Shown here in pieces: positions 1 to 7,978 of a stretch of 42,966 nucleotides of DNA. Position numbers and translations under genes: made by a program. The stretch is from Gemmatimonadota bacterium (GTDB lineage Bacteria > Gemmatimonadota > Gemmatimonadetes > Longimicrobiales > Gaopeijiaceae): positions 1 through 42,966 of the forward strand of contig JBBEBG010000004.1 of NCBI GenBank assembly GCA_040882465.1, read 5' to 3'. The notes beneath the pieces were generated by a model. That model was not told the origin of the DNA. It saw nothing but the letters and a program-made list of their open reading frames with translations, and did not search any database. The first letter of the stretch is position 1, and each line of letters starts with the position of its first letter.

Positions 1-144
1 GCATCGCACGGACCGTGACGAGGCGAAGGGTTACAGCGGAGGCGCTTCAGCGCCGCAGCCGGCACACGCGTTGTTATCGGAAGTGCCTCGTCGCTCGTTG
101 AACGGTTGCGTGATCCATCTTAACGGACCGGACGGAGTCGACAC
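1..144. other. Intergenic edge with nested inverted repeats
   Basis: No gene is visible here. The octamer GACGAGGC (17-24) is the reverse complement of GCCTCGTC (85-92). Between them lies the near-palindrome GGCGCTTCAGCGCC (41-54). On the minus strand this follows the end of the gene at 145-687, so it may be a terminator or processed 3' structure. There is no clear T-run, and the window edge cuts the context. Confidence 0.35.
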
Positions 145-687
145 TCAGCGCGCGTTTACGCCCGCGATCAACTCCCAATGCCGATACCGGCGGCCAAACT
201 GACGGCTGTCAACGCGATAACGGGCCTCGAGACTGAGATCATGTGTAAGGAAGGCTTCCGGAAACCTCGTGCCGACGCCGACGCCAAGCATGGTCGACAT
301 ACGAGCGAGATTCACTCCCGCCGTGCCGGCGACATATGGGCGCGCCCCCTGTTCGCCCATCTCAATCCTCATGAGTCCCGATATCGTGGGCCTCACTGCA
401 AGGCCAAGTCCGTCTCCGCAATCGGCGCCCACGGCGGCCACACAGCTTTCCTCTTCGTGAACAAAGGAGGCGGTCGCATCCGCTCCGATCCACACGTGTT
501 GCCAGGGCAAGCCTTCGAGGCGAAGCGCCACCTGCGGTGAGAAGGGGAAGCGTTCCTCAAACTCGTTGGTCCCACCACCAATCCATGCGGAGAAGGCGGT
601 TTCGTCGAAGAGCTGGGCCTGCCCTGCCGTTGGTCCGGCGAGACTGAGCGCGCTAAGAATGAAGACAGCTCGGCGTGGTGCACTCAT
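145..687 (-). CDS. Small secreted beta-barrel-like protein, unknown function
   Basis: This 180-residue protein is not a family I recognise. The N-terminus has the form of a signal peptide: positively charged MSAPRR, a hydrophobic stretch, then an AGQAQ-type cleavage region near residue 24. The rest alternates polar and hydrophobic residues in short strand-like stretches rich in Gly and aromatics, as in small outer-membrane or periplasmic barrels. Two cysteines lie close together (SCVAAVGADC), suggesting a loop disulfide. The start is well supported, because GAGGAGG lies about 5 nt upstream of the ATG. The next gene upstream on the same strand is over 400 bp away, so this looks like a single-gene unit. 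Confidence 0.6.
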   Translation of the reverse strand: MSAPRRAVFILSALSLAGPTAGQAQLFDETAFSAWIGGGTNEFEERFPFSPQVALRLEGLPWQHVWIGADATASFVHEEESCVAAVGADCGDGLGLAVRPTISGLMRIEMGEQGARPYVAGTAGVNLARMSTMLGVGVGTRFPEAFLTHDLSLEARYRVDSRQFGRRYRHWELIAGVNAR

Positions 688-1127
688 CGACCCTCCTCAA
701 TTGGGGCAGCCGCAGCCGCGAGGCCCCATAAGAACACGCAGAGACCGTGCCTGTTCTGCGACGGTACTGATACAGCGACTTCGGGCTCTTACCTTCCCGA
801 TCGTCGATGAAAAACCGTGACTCCTATGACGAAAACGCGAAACGTACGGGGTGTTGGAAAGGAAACGAGGCATTTCCGATAACGACCGAAATCGGCCGCA
901 GGGTTCTGGTATTCTGGTCTCTGGGCGCCGGCGGCCAATGTTACATGGTACGCTTCGGCGCCTACGGGGTCCACAAACGCGTGGCTGGGTTCTGGTATTG
1001 GCGGGACTGCCGAAATAGGCCGGACCGGGGTTCGCGAGGGCGCATAGCGACGCTTGTAGCGCGAACGCGAAGACCTGCGGTGGGGTGATGTCCGCGGGCC
1101 GCCGAGGGCTGCGGCCGCGCGAACCCT
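688..1127. other. 440-bp gene-poor gap with a 13-bp direct repeat
   Basis: No convincing gene is seen. An open frame at 807-1088 (+) has no ribosome binding site and no recognisable domain. GGGTTCTGGTATT occurs at 901-913 and again at 987-999, 86 bp apart, and the first copy is followed by further TTCTGG/CTCTGG repeats. The stretch between about 780 and 1000 appears more AT-rich than the neighbouring genes. It may hold the promoter of the minus-strand gene at 145-687 or the remains of a decayed element. Confidence 0.4.
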
Positions 1128-2516
1128 TCAGGGAATGCGCAGCTCGTCCCCGATGTGGATGAGCTCGCCGAGAGCCCGTCCGTTCGCGGCCGCGAGCGCG
1201 GGCGTCGAGATGCCGTAGCGTCGCGCGATGGTCCAGAAGCTTTCTCCGGACGAGACCGTATGTACGCTTCCGCTGGCGCCCTGATTCGTGGCGATCTGCG
1301 TGGCGACCGGGGATGCCACACGCCCGCCACGGGATCCCACCGGAACCACGATGGTCATCCCGATCCGGAGGCGCCGCTCGTTCACGCTCGCGTTCATTCC
1401 CGTAAGCTCCGAGAGCGCCACCCCGTAACGCGCCGCGATATGCGAGAAAGTCTCGCCCGAAGCCACGACATGCTCGACGAATGTGAGCCGCTCTTCGGGT
1501 GGAATCAGGGCGAAGTTTCGTTCGAACTCGAAGGCCCGGCCGAAGGGGACACGCACGGTCCGGGTCTCCCCCGCGGGAGTGAAACCGCGCACGTAATGCG
1601 CGTTCAGCGCGAGGACCTCCTCCTCGTGGACCCCCGCCGCGAAGGCGACGACGTCAAGCGAGGTGGCGTCGGGGACCAGGACTTCGTCGAAGAGCCAGGG
1701 CGTCGAGCGGGAGGCGGGGAACCCGAAAGCTTCGGGATCGCCCGCGAGCGCGGCCGCCGCGAGAAACTTCGGGACGAAATCGCGCGTCTCGGCAGGAAGG
1801 TGAGGCCGGATCGCGAGGAATCGAGTTTCACCCTCCAGCGACAGACCTTCCGCATGTTGCTCCAGGAGCCTTCGGATTCTCCCGGGACCGGCGTTGTATG
1901 CCGCCAGCGTGAGGAGCCAGCACCCGAACTGGGCATGGAGCTCCTCCATGTAGTCGAGGGCCGCCAGCGTGGAGGCGACCGGATCGCGCCGGTCGTCTAC
2001 GATCCCGCTGACGGAAAGCCCGAGGCCCCGCGCCGTCGGGGTCATGATCTGCCAGAGACCGGAGGCCCCCACCCGCGAAACCGCACTCGGGAGGTAGCCG
2101 CTCTCGACGATCGGGAGGTAACGAAGGCTCGCCGGAAGCCCGCGCCGCTCGAGCTCTTCGTCCACGAGCTCCACGTACCGCCCCATCCGGTCGAGATAAC
2201 GGGTGAAGAGGTCGGGCTGGTCGTTCCCCCAGAGCTCGATCCAGAAGGCCACGCGGTCACGGATGAAGGGATCCGTGGACGCCGCGGTCGAGAGGATCGG
2301 GTCCGCCGGAGTGGCCGGCGCGCGGAGCTCCCCGAGAGAGGCCAGGCCGGCCGGGTCGGGGGCCGCCGTCACGAGCTCGGGATCGGCCAGCGCGCCAAGC
2401 GGAGCGGGCGCGCGAGGAAGGTCGGTCGTTCCGGCCCTCGCGCAGGACGATAGGGCCAGGGCGAGGACCGTCACGCCCCAGAAGCGCAAGCCGTCTACCA
2501 CCCGTCCTCTCCTCAT
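1128..2516 (-). CDS. mltD: MltD-like membrane-bound lytic murein transglycosylase with LysM domains
   Basis: A lipoprotein lytic transglycosylase of 462 residues that cleaves the MurNAc-GlcNAc bond of peptidoglycan. The N-terminus has a lipobox (LSSC, Cys about 25). An SLT domain covers roughly 85-250, with the catalytic Glu in IVESGY (about E138), followed by GLWQIMTPTARGLGL and LTLAAYNAGPGRI. Two LysM domains follow at about 340-390 and 417-462; these bind the glycan strand. The domain order matches MltD. The ATG at 2516 overlaps the stop of the aminotransferase gene as ATGA, so the two are probably translationally coupled. A longer open frame continues upstream, but the lipoprotein signal fixes this start. 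The gene is probably last in an operon with guaB and the aminotransferase. Confidence 0.93.
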   Translation of the reverse strand: MRRGRVVDGLRFWGVTVLALALSSCARAGTTDLPRAPAPLGALADPELVTAAPDPAGLASLGELRAPATPADPILSTAASTDPFIRDRVAFWIELWGNDQPDLFTRYLDRMGRYVELVDEELERRGLPASLRYLPIVESGYLPSAVSRVGASGLWQIMTPTARGLGLSVSGIVDDRRDPVASTLAALDYMEELHAQFGCWLLTLAAYNAGPGRIRRLLEQHAEGLSLEGETRFLAIRPHLPAETRDFVPKFLAAAALAGDPEAFGFPASRSTPWLFDEVLVPDATSLDVVAFAAGVHEEEVLALNAHYVRGFTPAGETRTVRVPFGRAFEFERNFALIPPEERLTFVEHVVASGETFSHIAARYGVALSELTGMNASVNERRLRIGMTIVVPVGSRGGRVASPVATQIATNQGASGSVHTVSSGESFWTIARRYGISTPALAAANGRALGELIHIGDELRIP

Positions 2517-3646
2517 TGGCCCAGGAAAAGTTGGTCCACGGCGGCGAGAAGCCGGTCCACCGACTCGTCGCGGGCGCCGTGCCCCATGAGTCCGACGCGC
2601 CAGATCTTTCCCTTCGCCGGTCCGAGCCCACCGCCCACCTCGATTCCGTGCGTCTCGAGTAGCATGGCACGGAGGGGCGCTTCCTCGCGTGCGTCCGGAA
2701 GGTAGACCGCCGTGAGCTGGGGGAGCCGATGGCTCGGATCGGTGAATGGACGGAAGCCCCGAGCCCCGAGCTCGGCCTTCAGGCGGTCGCCCACTCGCTG
2801 GTGCCGCTCGACGCGGGCCAGCATCCCCTCCTCGTCCAGCTCGCGGAGCGCCTCGTGCAGAGCATAAAAGAGGTTGATGGGCGCTGTGTGGTGATAACGA
2901 CGCTCGGCGCCGAGATAGTTCTGAATCAGGGAGACGTCGAAGTACCAACTCGTGGACGGGGTCTTCCGTGTGCGGACACGCTCCATCGCACGGGGCGAAA
3001 AGGTGATCGGCGCGAGCCCGGAGGGTCCGCCGAGGCACTTCTGCGTCCCCGAATAACAGACGTCCGCCCCGAGCGCGTCCACCTCCACCGGAATCCCGCC
3101 GAGCGAGGTGACCGCGTCCACGACGAGGAGAGTCTTCTCGCCCTGGAGGTATGCACCGAGCTCCGTCAGGGGTTGGCGTGCGCCCGTCGAAGTCTCGGCC
3201 TGCACGACGGCGAAGAGCCGCGCCTCCGGATGCGCGCGGTGCGTCTCGATCAGCTGCTCCTGATCGAGGACTTGCCCCCACTGCGCCTCGACGGTGACAA
3301 CCCTGGCCCCCATCCGCTTCGCCATCTCCGCGAGCCGCGCCCCGAAGAAACCACAGATCCCGACGATCGCGGTGTCTCCAGGCTCCAGGAGATTCACGAG
3401 AGAAGTCTCCATCCCCGCGGAGCCCGTCCCTGAGATGGCGAAGGTCGTTTCGTTCTGCGTGCCGAAGACTCCCCGAAGCCGGTCGCTCACGTCATCGAGG
3501 AGAGCGAGAAACTGCGGGTCGAGGTGACCGAGAGCGGGCCGAGAGAGGGCGTCCGCGACGCGAGGCGAAACGGGGGACGGCCCCGGGCCCAGGAGGAGGC
3601 GCGGGGTGAGGGTCGCGACAGTCAGCTCGAGTTGTGAGACGTCCAT
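2513..3646 (-). CDS. Class V aminotransferase (serine/alanine-glyoxylate type)
   Basis: A 377-residue PLP enzyme of fold type I, close to alanine-glyoxylate/serine-pyruvate aminotransferases. The N-terminal LLLGPGPSPVSPRV is the family's opening motif. SGTGSAGMET forms the phosphate-binding region, VVDAVTSLGG carries the Asp that contacts the pyridine nitrogen (about D177), and YSGTQKCLGGPSG holds the PLP lysine (about K203). The likely reaction is transfer of an amino group from serine or alanine to glyoxylate or pyruvate; the substrate cannot be fixed from sequence. The ATG at 3646 lies directly before the conserved domain. The gene follows guaB by about 160 bp on the same strand and overlaps the MltD-like gene by 4 bp. 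Confidence 0.9.
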   Translation of the reverse strand: MDVSQLELTVATLTPRLLLGPGPSPVSPRVADALSRPALGHLDPQFLALLDDVSDRLRGVFGTQNETTFAISGTGSAGMETSLVNLLEPGDTAIVGICGFFGARLAEMAKRMGARVVTVEAQWGQVLDQEQLIETHRAHPEARLFAVVQAETSTGARQPLTELGAYLQGEKTLLVVDAVTSLGGIPVEVDALGADVCYSGTQKCLGGPSGLAPITFSPRAMERVRTRKTPSTSWYFDVSLIQNYLGAERRYHHTAPINLFYALHEALRELDEEGMLARVERHQRVGDRLKAELGARGFRPFTDPSHRLPQLTAVYLPDAREEAPLRAMLLETHGIEVGGGLGPAKGKIWRVGLMGHGARDESVDRLLAAVDQLFLGQ

Positions 3647-3807
3647 TCCGGAAATCCAGGTCCAGTTTTGGGTGCGCGTCCGTCCCGCGAAGCGGAAAAG
3701 GTAGGCGGAGGAGGCGAGGCAGCAAGGGTGACCGGTTGCGCGGGTCGGGAGTTGCAAGGATCGATCCAGCCGATCGCCGCGCCGTCCGGAGAAACACACC
3801 GCCGGGA

Positions 3808-5286
3808 CTACAGGTGGTAGTTGGGCGCCTCGCGGGTGATCGTGACGTCGTGCGGATGGGACTCGCGGAGCCCTACGGTGCTGATCCGGCAAAAACGGGC
3901 ACGTTCGCGAAGTTCTCGAAGAGTGGCGGCCCCGCAGTACCCCATCCCGCTCTGGATCCCGCCCACGAGCTGAAAGACGGTGTCCGAGAGAGGACCCTTG
4001 TAGGGGACGCGCGCCTCGATCCCCTCGGGGACGAGCTTCCGCACGTCGTTCTGCCCTTCCTGGAAGTACCGGTCGGCCGAGCCCTCTTCCATGGCGGAGA
4101 GGGATCCCATCCCTCGCACCATCTTGAAGCGCCTTCCTTCGAGGAGGAAGCTCTCCCCCGGCGACTCGTCAGTGCCCGCGAACATCGAGCCCATCATCAC
4201 GACCTCGGCGCCCGCCGCGAGCGCCTTGACGAGGTCTCCTGAATAACGAACACCGCCATCCGCGATCACGGGCACCTTTCCCTTCGTCCCTTCGACCGCC
4301 TCCATGATCGCGGTAAGCTGCGGGACGCCGACCCCGGTCACGATGCGAGTGGTGCAGATGGAACCCGGCCCCACCCCGACCTTCACCGCATCCACGCCGC
4401 GCTCCACGAGCGCCTCGGCACCCTCGCGGCTTCCCACGTTTCCCGCGATGAGCTGCACGCCGGGGAGGGCTTCGCGGGTCCGCGTCACGGCGGTCAGCAC
4501 CCCTTCGGAGTGCCCGTGCGCGGTGTCGATCACGAGGACGTCCACGCCGGCGTCCACCAGGGCCCGCGCCCGGTCGAGGTCCACCTCGGAGGCCCCGATC
4601 GCCGCTCCCACGCGGAGACGGCCGCGCTCGTCCTTGCAGGCGTTGGGGTACTGCCGCCGTTTCACGATGTCCTTCACCGTAATGAGCCCGGCGAGCGAGC
4701 CCGCCTCATCCACGACGGGGAGCTTTTCGATCCGGTGGCGGTGCAGGACCACCTCGGCTTCCTCCAGCGTCGTCCCGACGGGGGTGGTGACGAGCCTCTC
4801 CGAGGTCATGACTTCACGGACTTTCCGATTCAGATCGCCTTCAAACTGGAGATCCCGATTCGTGATGATCCCGATGAGTCTTCCCTTCCCATCCACGACC
4901 GGAACCCCGGAGATGGAGAAGCGGGCCATGAGGGCGAGTGCCTCTCGAAGCGACGCGTCCGGGCCCACGGTGATCGGACTCAAGATCATCCCGCTCTCCG
5001 ACCGCTTCACCCGGTCCACTTCGGCGGCCTGCCGCTCCGCGGGCATGTTCTTGTGGATGATCCCCATCCCCCCTTCCCGGGCCATGGCAATGGCCATCCG
5101 GGACTCGGTGACGGTGTCCATCGCGGCGCTGAGGAGCGGAATGGAGAGCCGGATCGCGCTCGTCAGCGCCGTTTCGACCTTCGTGTCCCGGGGATGAACC
5201 GTCGAGTGCCCCGGATAGAGGAGCACGTCGTCGAAGGTAAGGGCCTCGGAGATCGAATCGGCGGTGCGGCGGGGAGAGTCCGCCAT
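3808..5286 (-). CDS. guaB: Inosine-5'-monophosphate dehydrogenase
   Basis: IMP dehydrogenase oxidises IMP to XMP with NAD, the committed step to GTP. It is 492 residues, the usual bacterial length. The TIM barrel starts with [16 protein letters not shown] pair of CBS domains is inserted at about 101-210 ([20 protein letters not shown] and the second [19 protein letters not shown]). The catalytic Cys is in [15 protein letters not shown] (about C311), followed by the [11 protein letters not shown] phosphate site, the [15 protein letters not shown] loop and the GMGS flap. GAGGAGG lies about 4 nt before the ATG. A promoter-like sequence and a strongly structured leader sit just upstream. Confidence 0.98.
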   Translation of the reverse strand: MADSPRRTADSISEALTFDDVLLYPGHSTVHPRDTKVETALTSAIRLSIPLLSAAMDTVTESRMAIAMAREGGMGIIHKNMPAERQAAEVDRVKRSESGMILSPITVGPDASLREALALMARFSISGVPVVDGKGRLIGIITNRDLQFEGDLNRKVREVMTSERLVTTPVGTTLEEAEVVLHRHRIEKLPVVDEAGSLAGLITVKDIVKRRQYPNACKDERGRLRVGAAIGASEVDLDRARALVDAGVDVLVIDTAHGHSEGVLTAVTRTREALPGVQLIAGNVGSREGAEALVERGVDAVKVGVGPGSICTTRIVTGVGVPQLTAIMEAVEGTKGKVPVIADGGVRYSGDLVKALAAGAEVVMMGSMFAGTDESPGESFLLEGRRFKMVRGMGSLSAMEEGSADRYFQEGQNDVRKLVPEGIEARVPYKGPLSDTVFQLVGGIQSGMGYCGAATLRELRERARFCRISTVGLRESHPHDVTITREAPNYHL

Positions 5287-5301
5287 GGGTCCTCCTCAGC
5301 G

Positions 5302-5382
5302 CGCCGGCGTGAAAACGAGAACGCGCCCGCCGAGAGTCCACCCGCCGAAGCGGGATTCCCTCGAAGGGCGCGCGAGCCGGCG
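5302..5382 (-). promoter_or_regulatory. Nested hairpin in the guaB 5' leader
   Basis: Three inverted repeats are nested inside one another. The outer arms are 5302-5308 and 5376-5382 (7 bp). The middle arms are 5322-5328 (CGCGCCC) and 5366-5372 (GGGCGCG). The apical hairpin is 5341-5354, which on minus-strand RNA reads CCCGC-UUCG-GCGGG, a C(UUCG)G tetraloop. The structure ends about 16 nt before the guaB start codon. It may control translation or mRNA stability. I recognise no known riboswitch class in it. Confidence 0.5.
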
Positions 5383-5413
5383 ATCTGGGCTGTCGGCTGA
5401 TTCCATGGAAGAG

Positions 5414-5441
5414 TTTATCGGGCCCGGGACTTAGGTGTCAA
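5414..5441 (-). promoter_or_regulatory. Probable sigma-70-type promoter for guaB
   Basis: On the minus strand, a perfect -35 box TTGACA (5441-5436) is followed after 16 nt by GATAAA (5419-5414), which matches 4 of 6 bases of the -10 consensus. Transcription would start near 5407 and give a leader of about 120 nt ahead of guaB. The -35 box overlaps the last codons of the small gene upstream. Confidence 0.5.
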
Positions 5442-5784
5442 CCGGGCCGCCGGCGCTTCCCTCTTTTCCCTTGGTCTCCCGTACTTCCGCAGCTGGTTGG
5501 ATCTCGGCGAGAAGCCCCTTCCCGGCCTCGGAAATCGAGTGTAGGACCTTGTCCGCGGCGGAGATGATCTGAAAGGCCTCCCGGAGCGTATTGGGGCTCA
5601 GCGTGCGCTTCCGAAGTCCGTCCTCCAGGCGTTCCGCGAGGGTCTGGAGCGTGGAGATGTCCTCGGTAACTCCTTTCCCGTAACGGGATTCGAGGAATTC
5701 GATGTAATCCAGGACCTGGTAGAGCTGGGGCTCGGGTAGGGTCTCCAGCCGACGTAGGATTCGCCTCCGCAATGTCTCGTGCAT
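5431..5784 (-). CDS. Small DUF2281-like helical protein
   Basis: A 117-residue protein of unknown function. The N-terminal half carries LPEPQLYQVLDYIEFLESRYG, which resembles the core of DUF2281-type small proteins (leucine-rich, DYIEFL). The C-terminal half is predicted to be helical and ends in a charged tail rich in Lys, Glu and Gly. No signal peptide or membrane segment is seen. I chose the ATG at 5784 because it precedes the conserved helix; an upstream extension of the frame runs into the divergent promoter region. GGAG lies upstream, somewhat distant from the ATG. It precedes guaB on the same strand, but guaB seems to have its own promoter. The family assignment is tentative. Confidence 0.65.
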   Translation of the reverse strand: MHETLRRRILRRLETLPEPQLYQVLDYIEFLESRYGKGVTEDISTLQTLAERLEDGLRKRTLSPNTLREAFQIISAADKVLHSISEAGKGLLAEIQPAAEVRETKGKEGSAGGPVDT

Positions 5785-5827
5785 GGGTCTCTCTCGCCGC
5801 TCCTTCCGCGCACCGCGCGATTGCCTC

Positions 5828-5835
5828 AGTATAAT
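5828..5835. promoter_or_regulatory. Overlapping divergent -10 boxes
   Basis: The plus strand carries a perfect TATAAT (5830-5835), about 62 nt upstream of the acyltransferase start at 5898. The minus strand carries TATACT (5833-5828), 5 of 6 consensus bases, about 43 nt from the small gene starting at 5784. No good -35 box is seen for either. One shared AT-rich site in a GC-rich intergenic region suggests a divergent promoter. Confidence 0.4.
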
Positions 5836-5897
5836 GGGGCTGATTTTGCGGCCTGCCGCCATGAATCCTTCTGCGAACCCGATACGGTCAGGACCTC

Positions 5898-6713
5898 ATG
5901 CCCTTTCTTCCCCTACGGTCCGTGCCCCTGCCGGATTCGACCCGGCGCGCCTACGACTCGTGGCTGAAGGCCCTCGACCGCGAGCTGGACCGTCCCGACT
6001 GCGACCGGAACGAATTGTGCCGGAAGGTCCTGACCGAAATCTATTACCCGGGATTGGCAGGCGCCGACCCGTCTTCGCTTCCCGAGGCGTCGCGGATCGC
6101 GCTCCTCCAGATGGATCCGAGGAATATCACTCTCGAGCCCGAGTACTACCAGGAAACGGACGCCGAAAAGTATGCGCGAACGAAGCCGTTGATCTGGCTC
6201 TGGGAGATGTTCGACAAGAGCGCGCTCGGAGAAAATGTGGACCTGGGCATCCGCTTTCGCCGGATCCTGGCCAAGAGGATTTTCCGAAAGTGCGGGAAGA
6301 ACTTCAAGGCCTTCCACTTCGTGAAGTTCTCCTTCGGTTACAACATCGAGGTGGGAGACGGGTGCGTCGTGCACCGGCACGTGCTCCTGGACGACCGGGG
6401 CGGGATCCGGCTGGGGAACGGAGTGAGCGTCGCGGACTTTGCGAACATCTATTCGCACACGCACGACATCGTGGACCCGCACCTGATCGAGAACCCCACG
6501 ACGATCATCGGGGACGGAGTGCGGATCACCTATCACGCGACAGTGCTGGCTGGCGTGCATGTGGCCGAACACTCGATGGTCGGCGCACTCGCGGTCGCGA
6601 CGCGCGACACGGAGCCGTATACCCTCCACCTCGGGATCCCGGCGAAGCCGGTTCGGAAAAAGCCCGAGGGGAAAAGGCAGCCGAGCCCGCCTGACCCGCT
6701 CGCGACAGACTAA
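5898..6713 (+). CDS. Left-handed beta-helix (hexapeptide) acyltransferase
   Basis: A 271-residue protein related to WcaF/maltose O-acetyltransferase-type enzymes, which move an acetyl or other acyl group from CoA to a sugar or similar hydroxyl. A helical N-terminal part of about 150 residues comes before the hexapeptide coils at about 150-255 (GYNIEVGDGCVVHRHVLLDD, GIRLGNGVSVADFANIYSH, TTIIGDGVRITYHATVLAG). THDIV supplies the catalytic-type histidine, and LGIPAKPVRKKP is the usual C-terminal signature of these transferases. AGGA lies about 7 nt before the ATG. The long N-terminal extension is unusual against the roughly 180-residue typical family member. The substrate is unknown. Confidence 0.85.
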   Translation: MPFLPLRSVPLPDSTRRAYDSWLKALDRELDRPDCDRNELCRKVLTEIYYPGLAGADPSSLPEASRIALLQMDPRNITLEPEYYQETDAEKYARTKPLIWLWEMFDKSALGENVDLGIRFRRILAKRIFRKCGKNFKAFHFVKFSFGYNIEVGDGCVVHRHVLLDDRGGIRLGNGVSVADFANIYSHTHDIVDPHLIENPTTIIGDGVRITYHATVLAGVHVAEHSMVGALAVATRDTEPYTLHLGIPAKPVRKKPEGKRQPSPPDPLATD

Positions 6714-6738
6714 GCCAATCGGGGAAGGACAGACGGGG

Positions 6739-6851
6739 GACGGGCAGAGGGTGGGAGCTGGCCGACCGTCCGGGAGCGGGGGAAGAAGGAGGGAAGCCCT
6801 CGAAGCAGTACCGCGTACGGCAGGGAGGCCGGCTCCCACCTTCTGCCCGTC
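6739..6851 (+). ncRNA. Hairpin element A, putative structured RNA or mobile hairpin
   Basis: Arms 6739-6763 and 6827-6851 pair over all 25 positions when read as plus-strand RNA; two of the pairs are G-U wobbles. The 63-nt core between them begins GACCGTCCGGGAGCGGGGGAA and ends ACGGCAGGGA. The core closely matches that of element B at 11707-11770. Inside the stem, GA faces CAGGGA as an asymmetric internal loop, then CCGT (6766-6769) can pair with ACGG (6817-6820). The element lies between two plus-strand genes. A simple terminator is unlikely: there is no T-run and the core is conserved. Confidence 0.55.
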
Positions 6852-6937
6852 GCCCGGGAATGTCGGCCCAGTTCTTCGGTTAGGACGCTCGCCCCGACCG
6901 GCGGCCTCCGCCCTCACGAATCTCGGACACTCGATCG

Positions 6938-6967
6938 TTGCCCGCTTTCCCTTCTTCGGCGTATGTT
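6938..6967 (+). promoter_or_regulatory. Possible promoter for the DUF4159 gene
   Basis: TTGCCC (6938-6943, 4 of 6 bases of the -35 consensus) and TATGTT (6962-6967, 4 of 6 of the -10 consensus) are separated by 18 nt. They lie about 60 nt upstream of the GTG start at 7025. The spacing is acceptable but both matches are partial. Confidence 0.35.
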
Positions 6968-7024
6968 TTGGATAGGGCCATCCCACACGACGGCGGCCCC
7001 CTTCCCCATCGGATCGAGAGCAAC

Positions 7025-7852
7025 GTGATCCCTCGAGCGCTCACCGCGCCCCTCGCCCTCTCGGCGCTCCTCCTGTGCTTGGCTTCCCCGGGCGAGGCCC
7101 AGCGATTCCGCGGCAGCGGCGGTTATTCGACTGTTCGGGTCGGATCCGGTCTCCCCGACGTACCGGGCGGGTTCACCCTTTGCCGCCTCGCCTATGATTC
7201 GTACCGCAATGACCCGTCCGGCGGAGGCTGGGACACCGACTTTCCCAACGCGGACCGGAATCTCCCGACGCGCCTGGGCGAGTTGACCCCGACGCCGGTC
7301 GCGCGTTGGTCCGATGGGCAGCCCGGCCACGCGATCGTCCGCCCTTCGGATCCCGACCTCTTTCGGTGCCCCTTCCTTTACGCCACGGATGTGGGCGAGC
7401 TCGGATTCTCCCCCGACGAGGCCGACGCGATGAGGACGTTTTTCCTCAAGGGTGGCACCTTCTGGGCGGATGACTTCTGGGGTTCGCGAGCCTGGGTGGA
7501 TTTCCAGCGGGAGATGCAGCGGGTCCTCCCCGAGTACGCCTTCGAGGAAATCCCGCGGGACCACCCGCTCTTCCGGATCGTGTACGACATCCTTCGCATT
7601 CCGCAGATCCCTTCGATTCAGCACTGGAATCAGTCTGGCGGCGGTACTTCGGAGCAAGGCGCGGACAGCGCGATTCCTTCGATGCGCGCGATTTTCGACG
7701 AAGATGGCCGCCTCCTCGTGATCGCCACGCACAATACGGACATCAGCGACGGGTGGGAGCGCGAAGCCGAAGACCCCCGCTTTTTCAGCCTCTTTTCACC
7801 GGACGCCTATGCCATCGGCATCAACATCGCCGTCTGGCAGATGACGCATTGA
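7025..7852 (+). CDS. Secreted DUF4159 family protein
   Basis: A 275-residue exported protein. I chose the GTG at 7025 because it gives a clean signal peptide (hydrophobic APLALSALLLCLASPGEAQ, cleavage after about residue 26). A longer frame from 6938 would put this segment in the middle of the protein and overlap the promoter-like sequence. The mature part resembles DUF4159: GFTLCRLAYDS, GGGWDTDFPNADRNLPTRLGELT, a central DVGELGFSPDEADAMRTFFLKGGTFWADDFWG, and the late HNTDISDGWERE. The glutamine amidotransferase-like fold seen in relatives may not be catalytic here. The function is unknown. The gene stands alone and is convergent with the MurU-like gene. Confidence 0.8.
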   Translation: MIPRALTAPLALSALLLCLASPGEAQRFRGSGGYSTVRVGSGLPDVPGGFTLCRLAYDSYRNDPSGGGWDTDFPNADRNLPTRLGELTPTPVARWSDGQPGHAIVRPSDPDLFRCPFLYATDVGELGFSPDEADAMRTFFLKGGTFWADDFWGSRAWVDFQREMQRVLPEYAFEEIPRDHPLFRIVYDILRIPQIPSIQHWNQSGGGTSEQGADSAIPSMRAIFDEDGRLLVIATHNTDISDGWEREAEDPRFFSLFSPDAYAIGINIAVWQMTH

Positions 7853-7978
7853 GGCGGGGCCCGAGCGCACTTCTTTCCGCGGCACCTTTTTTCCCCTCCG
7901 CCACGAGCCGGCACTTTTTCCGGCGTCCCCTCGAGGAGCGCGAACCCGCCGCTGACGCGGCCATTCAGGGCGAGCCCC

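Larger units (their letters stand above)
6714..7024. other. 311-bp intergenic region holding element A and a promoter
   Basis: The region between the acyltransferase and the DUF4159 gene holds hairpin element A (6739-6851), described separately. A possible promoter for the DUF4159 gene follows at 6938-6967. I see no gene between them. Confidence 0.6.

Noticed and set aside
15-40. Possible third copy of the A/B element (GGCGAAGGGTT shared with an arm of B)
   Set aside because: Only an 11-base match is present. There is no core sequence and no matching second arm in the window.
1-144. Possible integron attC site after the gene at 145-687
   Set aside because: The nested inverted repeats look similar in form, but the paired RYYYAAC and GTTRRRY ends needed for attC could not be found, and no integrase or second cassette is visible.
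807-1088. Open frame of 93 codons in the gap
   Set aside because: It has no ribosome binding site, no family resemblance and unusual composition; probably not translated.
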